From Bacteroidales bacterium (GTDB lineage Bacteria > Bacteroidota > Bacteroidia > Bacteroidales > JAFGXI01), in assembly GCA_030627705.1 (NCBI GenBank), contig DAOVTE010000004.1, positions 1 to 35,954 on the forward strand: 35,954 nucleotides of DNA, in the 5' to 3' direction. The position numbers and the translations under genes are program-made. Below, piece by piece: positions 25,929-32,975 of the stretch (within the stretch, counting starts at the first letter, position 1; every line of letters starts with the position of its first letter). Under the pieces are notes generated by a model, which did not search any database, was not told where the DNA came from, and saw only the letters and a program-made list of their open reading frames with translations.

Positions 25929-27050
25929 ATGGAAACTTTAACAATATTAACAGTAGACGACGAAATAGGAATAAGAACTGGTGTTAAAAGAGCATTAAGA
26001 AATTTTATAGTTAGTTTCCCTTTTCACGAAGATGATTTTAATTTCGAGATAATTGATGCCGCTTCAGGCGAAGAAGCTTTAGAAATAATTTACAGCAAGC
26101 ATATAGATATTATTTTGCTCGATAATATCTTGCCAGGGATAGAAGGCATTGAAGTTTTAGAGAAATTAAAACAAGATAATATTAACTCTGCAGTTATGAT
26201 GATAACCTCGCACGCATCTATAGACCTTGCTGTGAAAGCTACCGACAATGGTGCGTTTAATTTTATTCCTAAACCATTTACGCAATTAGAACTTAAATCT
26301 GCTATAGAAAATATCACTAAGCATTTATTAATAAAGAGAATTACGCACAAAATGAAAAATGAAGCTAAGCAGATTAGATTTCAGTTTTTATCGGTTTTAT
26401 CTCACGAATTAAAATCGCCAATTAATGCAATAGAGGGTTACTTGCAAATGATGAAAGAAGAGGAAGTTGGAAAAGATATCTCGGCATATAAAAATATGAT
26501 AGACCGCTCTATTGAAAGAATAAATGGGATGCGTGGGTTAATTATGGATATGCTAGATTTAACCAAAATAGAATCTGGAAAAAAGAACAGAGAACTAAAC
26601 AAAGTAAATATTATTGATATTGCTAAAATGGCTATAGACTCTATTATACCCATTGCTGTACAGAAAAATATAAATATAGAATCTAATTTTCCAGAAGAAT
26701 TAATCTCAAATGTAGACAGTACAGAAATTGAGATAATATTCAATAATTTATTATCAAATGCTGTAAAATATAATAAGGATAATGGTGAAGTAAACTTTAC
26801 AATTAAGGAAGAAAACAACAATATTAAAATCACAATTTCTGATACAGGTATTGGAATGAGTAAAGAGGATATTGCAAGATTATTTAAGGAGTTTACAAGG
26901 ATAAAAAACCGAAAAACGCAAAATATTCCTGGTAGCGGCTTAGGTCTTTCTATAATGAAAAAGTTGGTGGATTTAAATAATGGGAGTATAAAAGTAGAAT
27001 CCGAAATAGATAAAGGCTCTGTGTTTACAGTTTATTTACATATTGAATAA
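25929..27050 (+). CDS. Hybrid protein: N-terminal receiver followed by histidine kinase
   Basis: A 373-residue cytoplasmic protein. The receiver (1-125) has D10/D11, D65 in IILLDNILPG, T93 in MITSH and K115 in PKPF. A linker helix leads to HisKA with H159 in LSVLSHELKSPINAIEGY, and HATPase with NNLLSNAVKYN, DTGIGM and GSGLGLSIMKKL. The order receiver-then-kinase means its kinase activity may be controlled by phosphorylation from another kinase, for example the hydrogenase fusion two genes upstream. It ends the operon. No output domain is present and the final target is unknown. Confidence 0.92.
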   Translation: METLTILTVDDEIGIRTGVKRALRNFIVSFPFHEDDFNFEIIDAASGEEALEIIYSKHIDIILLDNILPGIEGIEVLEKLKQDNINSAVMMITSHASIDLAVKATDNGAFNFIPKPFTQLELKSAIENITKHLLIKRITHKMKNEAKQIRFQFLSVLSHELKSPINAIEGYLQMMKEEEVGKDISAYKNMIDRSIERINGMRGLIMDMLDLTKIESGKKNRELNKVNIIDIAKMAIDSIIPIAVQKNINIESNFPEELISNVDSTEIEIIFNNLLSNAVKYNKDNGEVNFTIKEENNNIKITISDTGIGMSKEDIARLFKEFTRIKNRKTQNIPGSGLGLSIMKKLVDLNNGSIKVESEIDKGSVFTVYLHIE

Positions 27051-27193
27051 ATACAAAAAGTATTTTATATCATTACCGTCAAAACTTCTAAATTATTCTC
27101 AATCTTAAATTTATTAAATTAGTTTGTAATTAAACGTGTAATTGGCTGAATAAAACTTAGTTAATTTTTTTTTAAGATGTGACTACCTAATCA

Positions 27194-27586
27194 CTATTTA
27201 TAATCCCTATTTATTTCTTCTTTTGTAGGAAATGAAGTTTGTTTATCACCAGCTTCTCTAACCCAGTATAGAGATTTTCCTGTTCCTTTACAAGCAAAAC
27301 CAAAAGTAGTGTCGTTAGGCGCAATATTAAATCTATAAAAACAATTCCATTTTTTATCGCGCTCTTGCAAAGCGATAAGAATATCAACTTTTTGATCGCA
27401 AATATTTTTATAGAATGCTTTATAAATATCTTCGCTGTATGTGCATTTGTCACAGGGTTGGCTCCACTCTGTACGATATTTTTTTACACAGTTATTCCAG
27501 CTTTTTTCTTGTAAATTATTACTCTTAGTAAACGATAAAGAAATAAAAACTATGGCGATAAATGTAAATATTAATATGTTTCTCAT
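27194..27586 (-). CDS. Small secreted cysteine-rich protein, unknown
   Basis: A 130-residue protein with a signal peptide (hydrophobic run ILIFTFIAIVFISLSF). The mature part has six cysteines, in WNNC, QPCDKC, NIC, WNC and FAC, and several aromatic residues, suggesting disulfide or metal binding in the periplasm. No family is recognised. It is convergent with the hydrogenase operon (143-bp gap without a strong terminator) and follows the TPR gene by 45 nt on the same strand. Confidence 0.7.
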   Translation of the reverse strand: MRNILIFTFIAIVFISLSFTKSNNLQEKSWNNCVKKYRTEWSQPCDKCTYSEDIYKAFYKNICDQKVDILIALQERDKKWNCFYRFNIAPNDTTFGFACKGTGKSLYWVREAGDKQTSFPTKEEINRDYK

Positions 27587-27631
27587 TTTTTAATAATTAA
27601 AAATTTATAGTTTGTTTTTTAAACGCAGCTA

Positions 27632-28138
27632 TTATTTGCATCTGTTATTATTGTAAATGATCTTAGCTTCTTTGTTTCCAAGCTTTTTGGATTTTTTCCA
27701 GTCTTTGCAAGCTTCTTTTTCTTGACCAAGGAACTTTTTAGCCCAACCTCTATTGTTGAATGCCTCTTGATTTTTTGGATCTAGACTAATAACCTTATTA
27801 AAATCAGTAATAGCCTTATTATATTGTTTATCTTTATTATAAGCACTTCCTCTACTCAAATATGCCCAAATATGATTGTCTTGAACTTTTATTATTTTAG
27901 AAAAATCATTAATAGCAGATTTGTAATTTTCTGTTATAGAATATGAAAAAGCTCTTTGTAAAATTGCATTGTAATTTTTGGGATTAGCATTAATTGCTTT
28001 AGTATAACTATCTATTGCTTTATTATACTCTCCAGAATTAAAATGTTTCTCACCTTGCTTGTATAATGCATCACTATCTTGAGAAAATACTATTGTAGAA
28101 ATTAACACCAGTGCTGATAAATATAAGAATCGTATCAT
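27632..28138 (-). CDS. Exported TPR-repeat protein
   Basis: A 168-residue protein with a signal peptide (MIRFLYLSALVLISTIVFSQ) and about four TPR motifs (GEKHFNSGEYNKAIDSYTKA, then AFSYSITENYKSAIND, GSAYNKDKQYNKAITDF, GWAKKFLGQEKEACKDW). TPRs mediate protein-protein contact; the partner is unknown. I chose ATG 28138 rather than a TTG 21 nt upstream, because the signal peptide begins exactly there and a TAGTTTTG promoter box overlaps the longer version. Confidence 0.85.
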   Translation of the reverse strand: MIRFLYLSALVLISTIVFSQDSDALYKQGEKHFNSGEYNKAIDSYTKAINANPKNYNAILQRAFSYSITENYKSAINDFSKIIKVQDNHIWAYLSRGSAYNKDKQYNKAITDFNKVISLDPKNQEAFNNRGWAKKFLGQEKEACKDWKKSKKLGNKEAKIIYNNNRCK

Positions 28139-28156
28139 AATATATTTTGTTTGATT

Positions 28157-28164
28157 CAAAACTA
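28157..28164 (-). promoter_or_regulatory. Candidate -7 box (TAGTTTTG) for the TPR gene
   Basis: Read on the minus strand, TAGTTTTG matches TAnnTTTG and ends 18 nt before the chosen ATG. No clear -33 element was found. It supports the shorter start of the TPR gene. Confidence 0.4.
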
Positions 28165-28234
28165 CAAAAAATATTATTAATAAATGTGTAACCTTTTTAG
28201 TAAATTTAACGTCTTACTAGCGAATAAATAATTT

Positions 28235-28714
28235 ATGACAGCTGCGGAGTATAATGTTTGTGTAGAACAATTTGGTGATAATGTGTTTAGATTTATTTTA
28301 AAAAGCATTAGAAGTGAAGATTATGCGAAAGATATAGTGCAAGATACCTACGAAAAAGTATGGAAAAACCATAATTCAATTACTTTTTCTAAGGCTAGGT
28401 CTTATATATTTTCTACAGCATATCATACTATGATTGATAATATTAGAAAGAACAAAAGAAAAGGAGACTTCAATAATGTAAAAGAACCTTCGCATAATGA
28501 ACAATACTCAGATTTGCACGAGATTTTACATCAAGCTATTAATTATTTACCCGAGATACAGAAAAATGTAATATTACTTAGAGATTACGAAGGTTATTCT
28601 TATAAAGAAATAGGAGAAATAACTAATCTTAATGAGTCGCAAGTAAAAGTTTATATATATAGAGCTAGATTGTTTTTGAAAAATTATATTGGGAACCTAG
28701 AAGTGATAATTTAA
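28235..28714 (+). CDS. ECF-type RNA polymerase sigma factor
   Basis: A 159-residue sigma-70 family protein with region 2 (about 10-75; DYAKDIVQDTYEKVWKNH) and region 4 (about 100-150; LPEIQKNVILLRDYEGYSY, KEIGEITNLNESQVKVYIYR). There is no region 1 or 3, as in ECF factors. The gene behind it, 22 nt away, encodes a membrane protein with anti-sigma features, so the pair probably responds to an envelope signal. It is divergent from the TPR gene. PorX-linked SigP is also an ECF factor, but nothing here ties this one to PorX. Confidence 0.92.
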   Translation: MTAAEYNVCVEQFGDNVFRFILKSIRSEDYAKDIVQDTYEKVWKNHNSITFSKARSYIFSTAYHTMIDNIRKNKRKGDFNNVKEPSHNEQYSDLHEILHQAINYLPEIQKNVILLRDYEGYSYKEIGEITNLNESQVKVYIYRARLFLKNYIGNLEVII

Positions 28715-28736
28715 AACTAACAAAGTAGAATAATTA

Positions 28737-29369
28737 ATGAATATTAATAAAGAAAATTACGAATTTGTTTTTATCGATTATATCGATGGAAAGTTATCGG
28801 CACATGATATTGCTGATTTAATGATTTTTTTTGCTGAGAACCCTAAATTAGACATAGAAACAAGCAATATAGAAAAGGTTATATTAGATCCTAAAACTAT
28901 TACATTCTATGATAAAGATTCGCTTAAAAGAACAGAAAATATTATTGAAGGAAGTCTAGATGATAAATGCATTGCTTACTTAGAGAATGATTTACCTGAA
29001 AAAGAAAGAGTAGAGTTCGAGCAATTTATTAATAGCGATATTGAAAAGAAAAAAGAATTATTTAATTATAAGAATACAATTCTTACACCTAATAATACTA
29101 TTGTTTATCCCAATAAAACTAAACTAAAAAAGTCGTTAGTTTTAAATATAAGAAGAGCTCAGTTTATTTCTTATATTTCGTCGGCAGCAGCTGTAGTTTT
29201 ATTTATTATTTCTTTTAATACTTATGGTCAACGAGCTACTAATCCAGATTATTCTAAGGTTAAATATAGTTACCTAGACAAGTCTATGATAGAGAAAGTA
29301 AAAGAAGTTATAGAGAGCCTTAATGATGGATTTATACCTGATTTAAATAATAATATTAGGCTTTATTAA
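28737..29369 (+). CDS. Membrane-bound anti-sigma factor-like protein
   Basis: A 210-residue protein downstream of the ECF sigma gene. Two short helical segments resemble anti-sigma domains: FIDYIDGKLSAHDIADLM near 12-29 and CIAYLENDLPEKERVEFEQF near 78-97. One membrane segment follows (about 142-161, FISYISSAAAVVLFIISF), then about 50 extracytoplasmic residues. The first copy lacks the zinc-ligand HxxxCxxC pattern. I infer that it holds the sigma factor at the inner membrane. Its last 27 bp overlap the end of the convergent MutS-like gene. Confidence 0.75.
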   Translation: MNINKENYEFVFIDYIDGKLSAHDIADLMIFFAENPKLDIETSNIEKVILDPKTITFYDKDSLKRTENIIEGSLDDKCIAYLENDLPEKERVEFEQFINSDIEKKKELFNYKNTILTPNNTIVYPNKTKLKKSLVLNIRRAQFISYISSAAAVVLFIISFNTYGQRATNPDYSKVKYSYLDKSMIEKVKEVIESLNDGFIPDLNNNIRLY

Positions 29370-31154
29370 TCCCATTTTTTTCATAAGATAAGAGGCATTC
29401 ATTTTTTGTGTAATGCCTTTTCGTAGTTTATAATCAAAAATAACATCGTCATTTTCAAATTCAATCTCGAAACAATAATTCTCGAAATTATCAGTCTGTT
29501 TTTGTTCTAAATTTCCTAAAGATAAATCGTGGGTAGCAACTAATCCACTTACGTTATAGTTAATAATCTCTTCTAAAAAAGCCTTAGAACCTTGCTCTTT
29601 ATCTACCGAATTTGTTCCTTTTAAAATCTCGTCTAAAATTATAAACAAATCTGTATTGCTTTCTAGTTCTGTTTTTAGCATTTTTAGTCGCAATAATTCT
29701 GCGTGAAAATACGAGACTTGCTTGCTTAAATCGTCAGAAGTTCGCATACTTGTAAAAAGCCTAATAGGCTTAAATATAAGCTCTTTGGCAGAAACAGAAG
29801 AGCCAATCATTGCAAGAACTAAATTAACACCAACAGAACGCAGAAAAGTACTTTTTCCTGCCATATTTGCTCCAGTTACAATCTTTATTCTCTTTATATC
29901 ACGAATTATGAACTCGTTTCCTATTCTGGTTTTTTCGTTAATTAAGGGATGTCCCAAATCTTTTGTATCAAATAAAATTTTATCGTTTGGTTTAGGGAAA
30001 CTACTTTCAGGATTATTATGAGCAAATATTGCTAAACTAATATATGCATCAAAATCTTTTAAAACAGAAAACCAATTAAGTATATCGCTCTTATATTTTT
30101 GTTTGTATTTTTCAATTTTATCAATAATCTGTAAATCCCAAAGCAAAAAACCATTAAGCAAAACGCCAACAATAATGTTTAATCTTGTGTCAAGTAAATT
30201 GCCTAGTGTAAAAATCTTTTTTAGAGTTTTGCTTGCCGAATTATTAGAGCCATTTAAATCATTCTGCCTTTGTATTAATAAACCAGAAATAAATTCCCTT
30301 TCCTCTATAAGCCTAATTAACTTAGAATATTTATTAAAAACTATTAGCCTTTTACTTATAGAACTGTGTATTTTATTAATATGCTTTAGATAAAATCCGA
30401 CTATAATTAGATTTGTAATAAAAATTACAACAACCAATGTAGGGCTAATAATACCAAATATAGATAATATTATTACAACTAAAGATAGTGCTGGCAGCAA
30501 GTAAAGCAATATTGATAAAAGCTTGTTTTTTATAAACGCGTTTTGGTTATTTAACCAAATATTTATAGATTCTAAATCTTTAAAGCTATCTTTAAAACCT
30601 AAACCTGTAGCGATAAAATCCTGTATCCAATTTAAATTGGTACTTAGCTCTTTTACGGCTTTTTGTTTATCAATAATTTGATTGTTCTTTAAGAATGGTT
30701 TATTAAACCAACTTGCCAGGTTTTCTGTTCCTAAAAAAGTTGATGTTCTATTTATAGAATCAAAAATTGAGTGTTTTCCAAAGATGTCTAAATCATAAGT
30801 GAAATTATGTTCAGGATTAATAAACTGTTTTCCGTTGCAATAAAGTTTGTTGTTGTTATCGATTAAATTTAACTCATGTTTGTTGATATCTACAAGGTGT
30901 TTATAATAATTCTTTTTATCAGATATTTTTGAGCTAAACCTTAATAAAGGCAAGAAAAACACAAACCAAAGAAAAGAGTATATGCTAATTGCAGTAACTG
31001 TACTCTTTAATAGAAAATAGAAAACTACCGAACCAAGTAAAAAATACACTAATCTTGTAATTGCAATTTTACGTTGTTTAGATTTTAGATTATTATAAAC
31101 AGCCTCGTATTTATTAAGAAGTTCTTTATATGTTTTTTCTATTGTTGAATTCAC
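29343..31154 (-). CDS. Membrane-anchored MutS-like ATPase
   Basis: A 603-residue protein with two hydrophobic regions, about 30-75 and 210-255, each long enough for two membrane passes. The C-terminal MutS ATPase domain has Walker A GANMAGKST (428-436), MRTSDDLSKQVSYFHAEL, Walker B LFIILDEILKGTNSVDKEQG, and the ATHDLSLG switch. The mismatch-recognition domain I of MutS is missing, so this is not the mismatch repair MutS. Such proteins are found widely in Bacteroidota and their role is not established. It overlaps the anti-sigma gene by 27 bp tail to tail, and it is divergent from the lyase-like gene. Confidence 0.85.
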   Translation of the reverse strand: MNSTIEKTYKELLNKYEAVYNNLKSKQRKIAITRLVYFLLGSVVFYFLLKSTVTAISIYSFLWFVFFLPLLRFSSKISDKKNYYKHLVDINKHELNLIDNNNKLYCNGKQFINPEHNFTYDLDIFGKHSIFDSINRTSTFLGTENLASWFNKPFLKNNQIIDKQKAVKELSTNLNWIQDFIATGLGFKDSFKDLESINIWLNNQNAFIKNKLLSILLYLLPALSLVVIILSIFGIISPTLVVVIFITNLIIVGFYLKHINKIHSSISKRLIVFNKYSKLIRLIEEREFISGLLIQRQNDLNGSNNSASKTLKKIFTLGNLLDTRLNIIVGVLLNGFLLWDLQIIDKIEKYKQKYKSDILNWFSVLKDFDAYISLAIFAHNNPESSFPKPNDKILFDTKDLGHPLINEKTRIGNEFIIRDIKRIKIVTGANMAGKSTFLRSVGVNLVLAMIGSSVSAKELIFKPIRLFTSMRTSDDLSKQVSYFHAELLRLKMLKTELESNTDLFIILDEILKGTNSVDKEQGSKAFLEEIINYNVSGLVATHDLSLGNLEQKQTDNFENYCFEIEFENDDVIFDYKLRKGITQKMNASYLMKKMGLIKPNIII

Positions 31155-31197
31155 TATTTATGTTTTTGCAAATTTGTATAAAATTATGTTACAATAA

Positions 31198-31248
31198 AGG
31201 CTATTTATCTTAATATAATTTAAATTTTTTAATAAAGATTTATAGCCT
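31198..31248. repeat. Imperfect inverted repeat in the 206-bp divergent promoter region
   Basis: Arms AGGCTAT-TT-ATCTT (31198-31211) and AAGAT-TT-ATAGCCT (31235-31248) pair over 12 of 14 positions with a 2x2 T:T internal loop and an AT-rich 23-nt loop. It lies between the divergent MutS-like and lyase-like genes and could be an operator or a transcribed hairpin. Confidence 0.5.
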
Positions 31249-31360
31249 ATAAACTTTGCAAAGGTATTTCTTTAACTTTCACAAAAAAAAATTATCTTTA
31301 CAATGTTCTGAGTATATAGATAGAATAATATAAGAAAACATAATAAAAAAATAGAAATAG

Positions 31361-32371
31361 ATGAAGTATCCAAAAAAAGTTTCCATCGGTGATATTACAG
31401 TAAGAGATGGGTTTCAGCACGAAGAGCAATTTATTCCTACAGAAGCAAAAATATGGCTTGCAGAAGAATTAATTTTATCAGGATTCAAGAAAATTGAACT
31501 AACAAATTTTGGTAATCCTAAAGGAATGCCACAGTTTAAAGATTCTGACGAATTAATGAAAGGCCTACATAAAAGCAAGAAAGTAGGACATTTAATGAGC
31601 GAAATAGAAACTACTGCAGTTACAATTAGAGAGCGTGCTATTGATCGTGCTATTGAAGCTAAGAAAGAAGGCTGGGGACCAGATAGAATTCTTTTAATGG
31701 TATCTACAAGCGAAGCTCATCATAGAAAAAACTCAGGTATTTCGCTTGATGAATATTGGAAAATGAGCGAAGAATACATTAAAAAAGCTACTGATGCTGG
31801 AATAAAAGTAAACGGTACAGTTAGTACAATTTGGGGATGCCCAATAAAAGGCCCAACTGACCCTAAAAAAGCATTAGAATTTACAAAAAGATGGTTAGAT
31901 ATAGGAGCAACAGATGTTGAGCACGCAGACCACGATGGTTCTGCATCTCCAGATAGAGTTTACGATTATTTTTCTATGATTTTAGATGCAATCCCAGATA
32001 CAACAAAACATATTGCACATTTCCATACAACAAGGGGATGGGGTAATGCAAATGTTCTAGCAGCATTACAAGCAGGTATAACTCATTACGAAGCTACAAT
32101 GGGTGGTATAGGTGGACAACCAGCAAACTTTGTTAGTGGAGTTCCGGTTGCAGGTACAGGCGCATACTATTATAAAGACCCAAGTTTAGTAGGGTTAGTT
32201 TCTATGGAAGACATGGTAGTTATGATGGATGAAATGGGTATTGACACTGGTGTTGATATTAATAGAGTTCTTAAAACAGGTGCAATGGTAGAAAGAATCG
32301 TAGGAAGAACATTACGTTCCGAAACAGTAAAAACAGGTAGAATACCTAAAGAACTTTCTGGTAGAAGGTAA
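31361..32371 (+). CDS. DRE-TIM (HMG-CoA lyase-like) metalloenzyme of unknown substrate
   Basis: A 336-residue TIM-barrel protein. The DRE-TIM core is visible: R15-D16 in TVRDGFQHEE and the metal-binding H220 and H222 in AHFHTT. By spacing, Q253 in GGIGGQP (31 residues after H222) stands where HMG-CoA lyase has its catalytic Cys in GGxGGCP. ATDVEHADHDGSASP near 183-197 replaces the usual D-T-x-G segment. The family includes HMG-CoA lyase, isopropylmalate synthase and related enzymes; the altered residues argue against true HMG-CoA lyase. No cofactor or pathway gene flanks it. It ends before a strong terminator. Confidence 0.8.
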   Translation: MKYPKKVSIGDITVRDGFQHEEQFIPTEAKIWLAEELILSGFKKIELTNFGNPKGMPQFKDSDELMKGLHKSKKVGHLMSEIETTAVTIRERAIDRAIEAKKEGWGPDRILLMVSTSEAHHRKNSGISLDEYWKMSEEYIKKATDAGIKVNGTVSTIWGCPIKGPTDPKKALEFTKRWLDIGATDVEHADHDGSASPDRVYDYFSMILDAIPDTTKHIAHFHTTRGWGNANVLAALQAGITHYEATMGGIGGQPANFVSGVPVAGTGAYYYKDPSLVGLVSMEDMVVMMDEMGIDTGVDINRVLKTGAMVERIVGRTLRSETVKTGRIPKELSGRR

Positions 32372-32392
32372 AATTACAAAACACGTAAACAC

Positions 32393-32429
32393 AAAAAAAA
32401 CCTTGAAGTTTAACTTCAAGGTTTTTTTT
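32393..32429. terminator. Bidirectional terminator between the lyase-like and thioredoxin genes
   Basis: A perfect inverted repeat, A8 CCTTGAAGTT paired with AACTTCAAGG T8 around one central base, serves both convergent genes. Confidence 0.9.
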
Positions 32430-32455
32430 ATAAATATTTTTTAAGGATTTAAACC

Positions 32456-32815
32456 TTATTTTGTAACTTTTAATACATCAGTAATAGCTTTTTCAAAAGT
32501 TTCTTTTGGTAAAGCACCTTGCGCCATTTGTGGTTGTCCATCCATAGGAACAAATAATAACGAAGGAATACTTTGTACACCAAAAACACCAGCCAATTCT
32601 TGTTGATCTTCTGTGTTTATTTTGTAGATAACGATTTTATCGCCATACTCTTTTTGTAACTCTTCTAATACAGGAGCAACCATTTTACATGGCTGGCACC
32701 AATCTGCATAAAAATCTATTAAACAAGGAGCGCCACCTTCATATTTCCATTCTTTATTATCTGCGTAATTAAAAACTTTTGTTTTAAATGTGTCAACTGT
32801 TAAATGTTCTAACAT
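32456..32815 (-). CDS. trxA: Thioredoxin with WCQPC active site
   Basis: A 119-residue thioredoxin-fold protein without signal peptide. The active site is C40-Q-P-C43 in DWCQPCKMVAPVL instead of the common CGPC. The cis-proline segment is VQSIPSLLF with P84. An extra Cys31 lies nine residues before the active site. It reduces disulfides in the cytoplasm; the Gln variant is seen in some family members and would alter redox potential to an unknown degree. It is a single gene with a terminator downstream and no clear promoter box in the 160-bp upstream region. Confidence 0.9.
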   Translation of the reverse strand: MLEHLTVDTFKTKVFNYADNKEWKYEGGAPCLIDFYADWCQPCKMVAPVLEELQKEYGDKIVIYKINTEDQQELAGVFGVQSIPSLLFVPMDGQPQMAQGALPKETFEKAITDVLKVTK

Positions 32816-32923
32816 CTTATCTTAAATTTATATTAATAATTCAATTTATTTTTAGATCACATATCAATTAAAATACCATTTTAATATTAATGCCAAATCG
32901 TATTAAAATCTATCAATTAATTG

Positions 32924-32931
32924 TAATTTTG
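32924..32931 (+). promoter_or_regulatory. Candidate -7 box (TAATTTTG) for cca
   Basis: A full TAnnTTTG match 44 nt before the cca ATG, in the region shared with divergent trxA. No -33 element is evident. Confidence 0.35.
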
Positions 32932-32975
32932 TCAATAAGTATGTACAAATTGTCATACTTTAATATATTATTGAT

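Noticed and set aside
27174-27196. GTGA/TCAC inverted repeat near the end of the small secreted gene
   Set aside because: Only 4 bp and no T-run; not a credible terminator.
28139-28159. Seven-residue N-terminal extension of the TPR protein from a TTG
   Set aside because: It would precede the signal peptide and overlap the promoter box.
29343-31154. Assignment as mismatch repair MutS
   Set aside because: Mismatch-recognition domain is missing and membrane segments are present.
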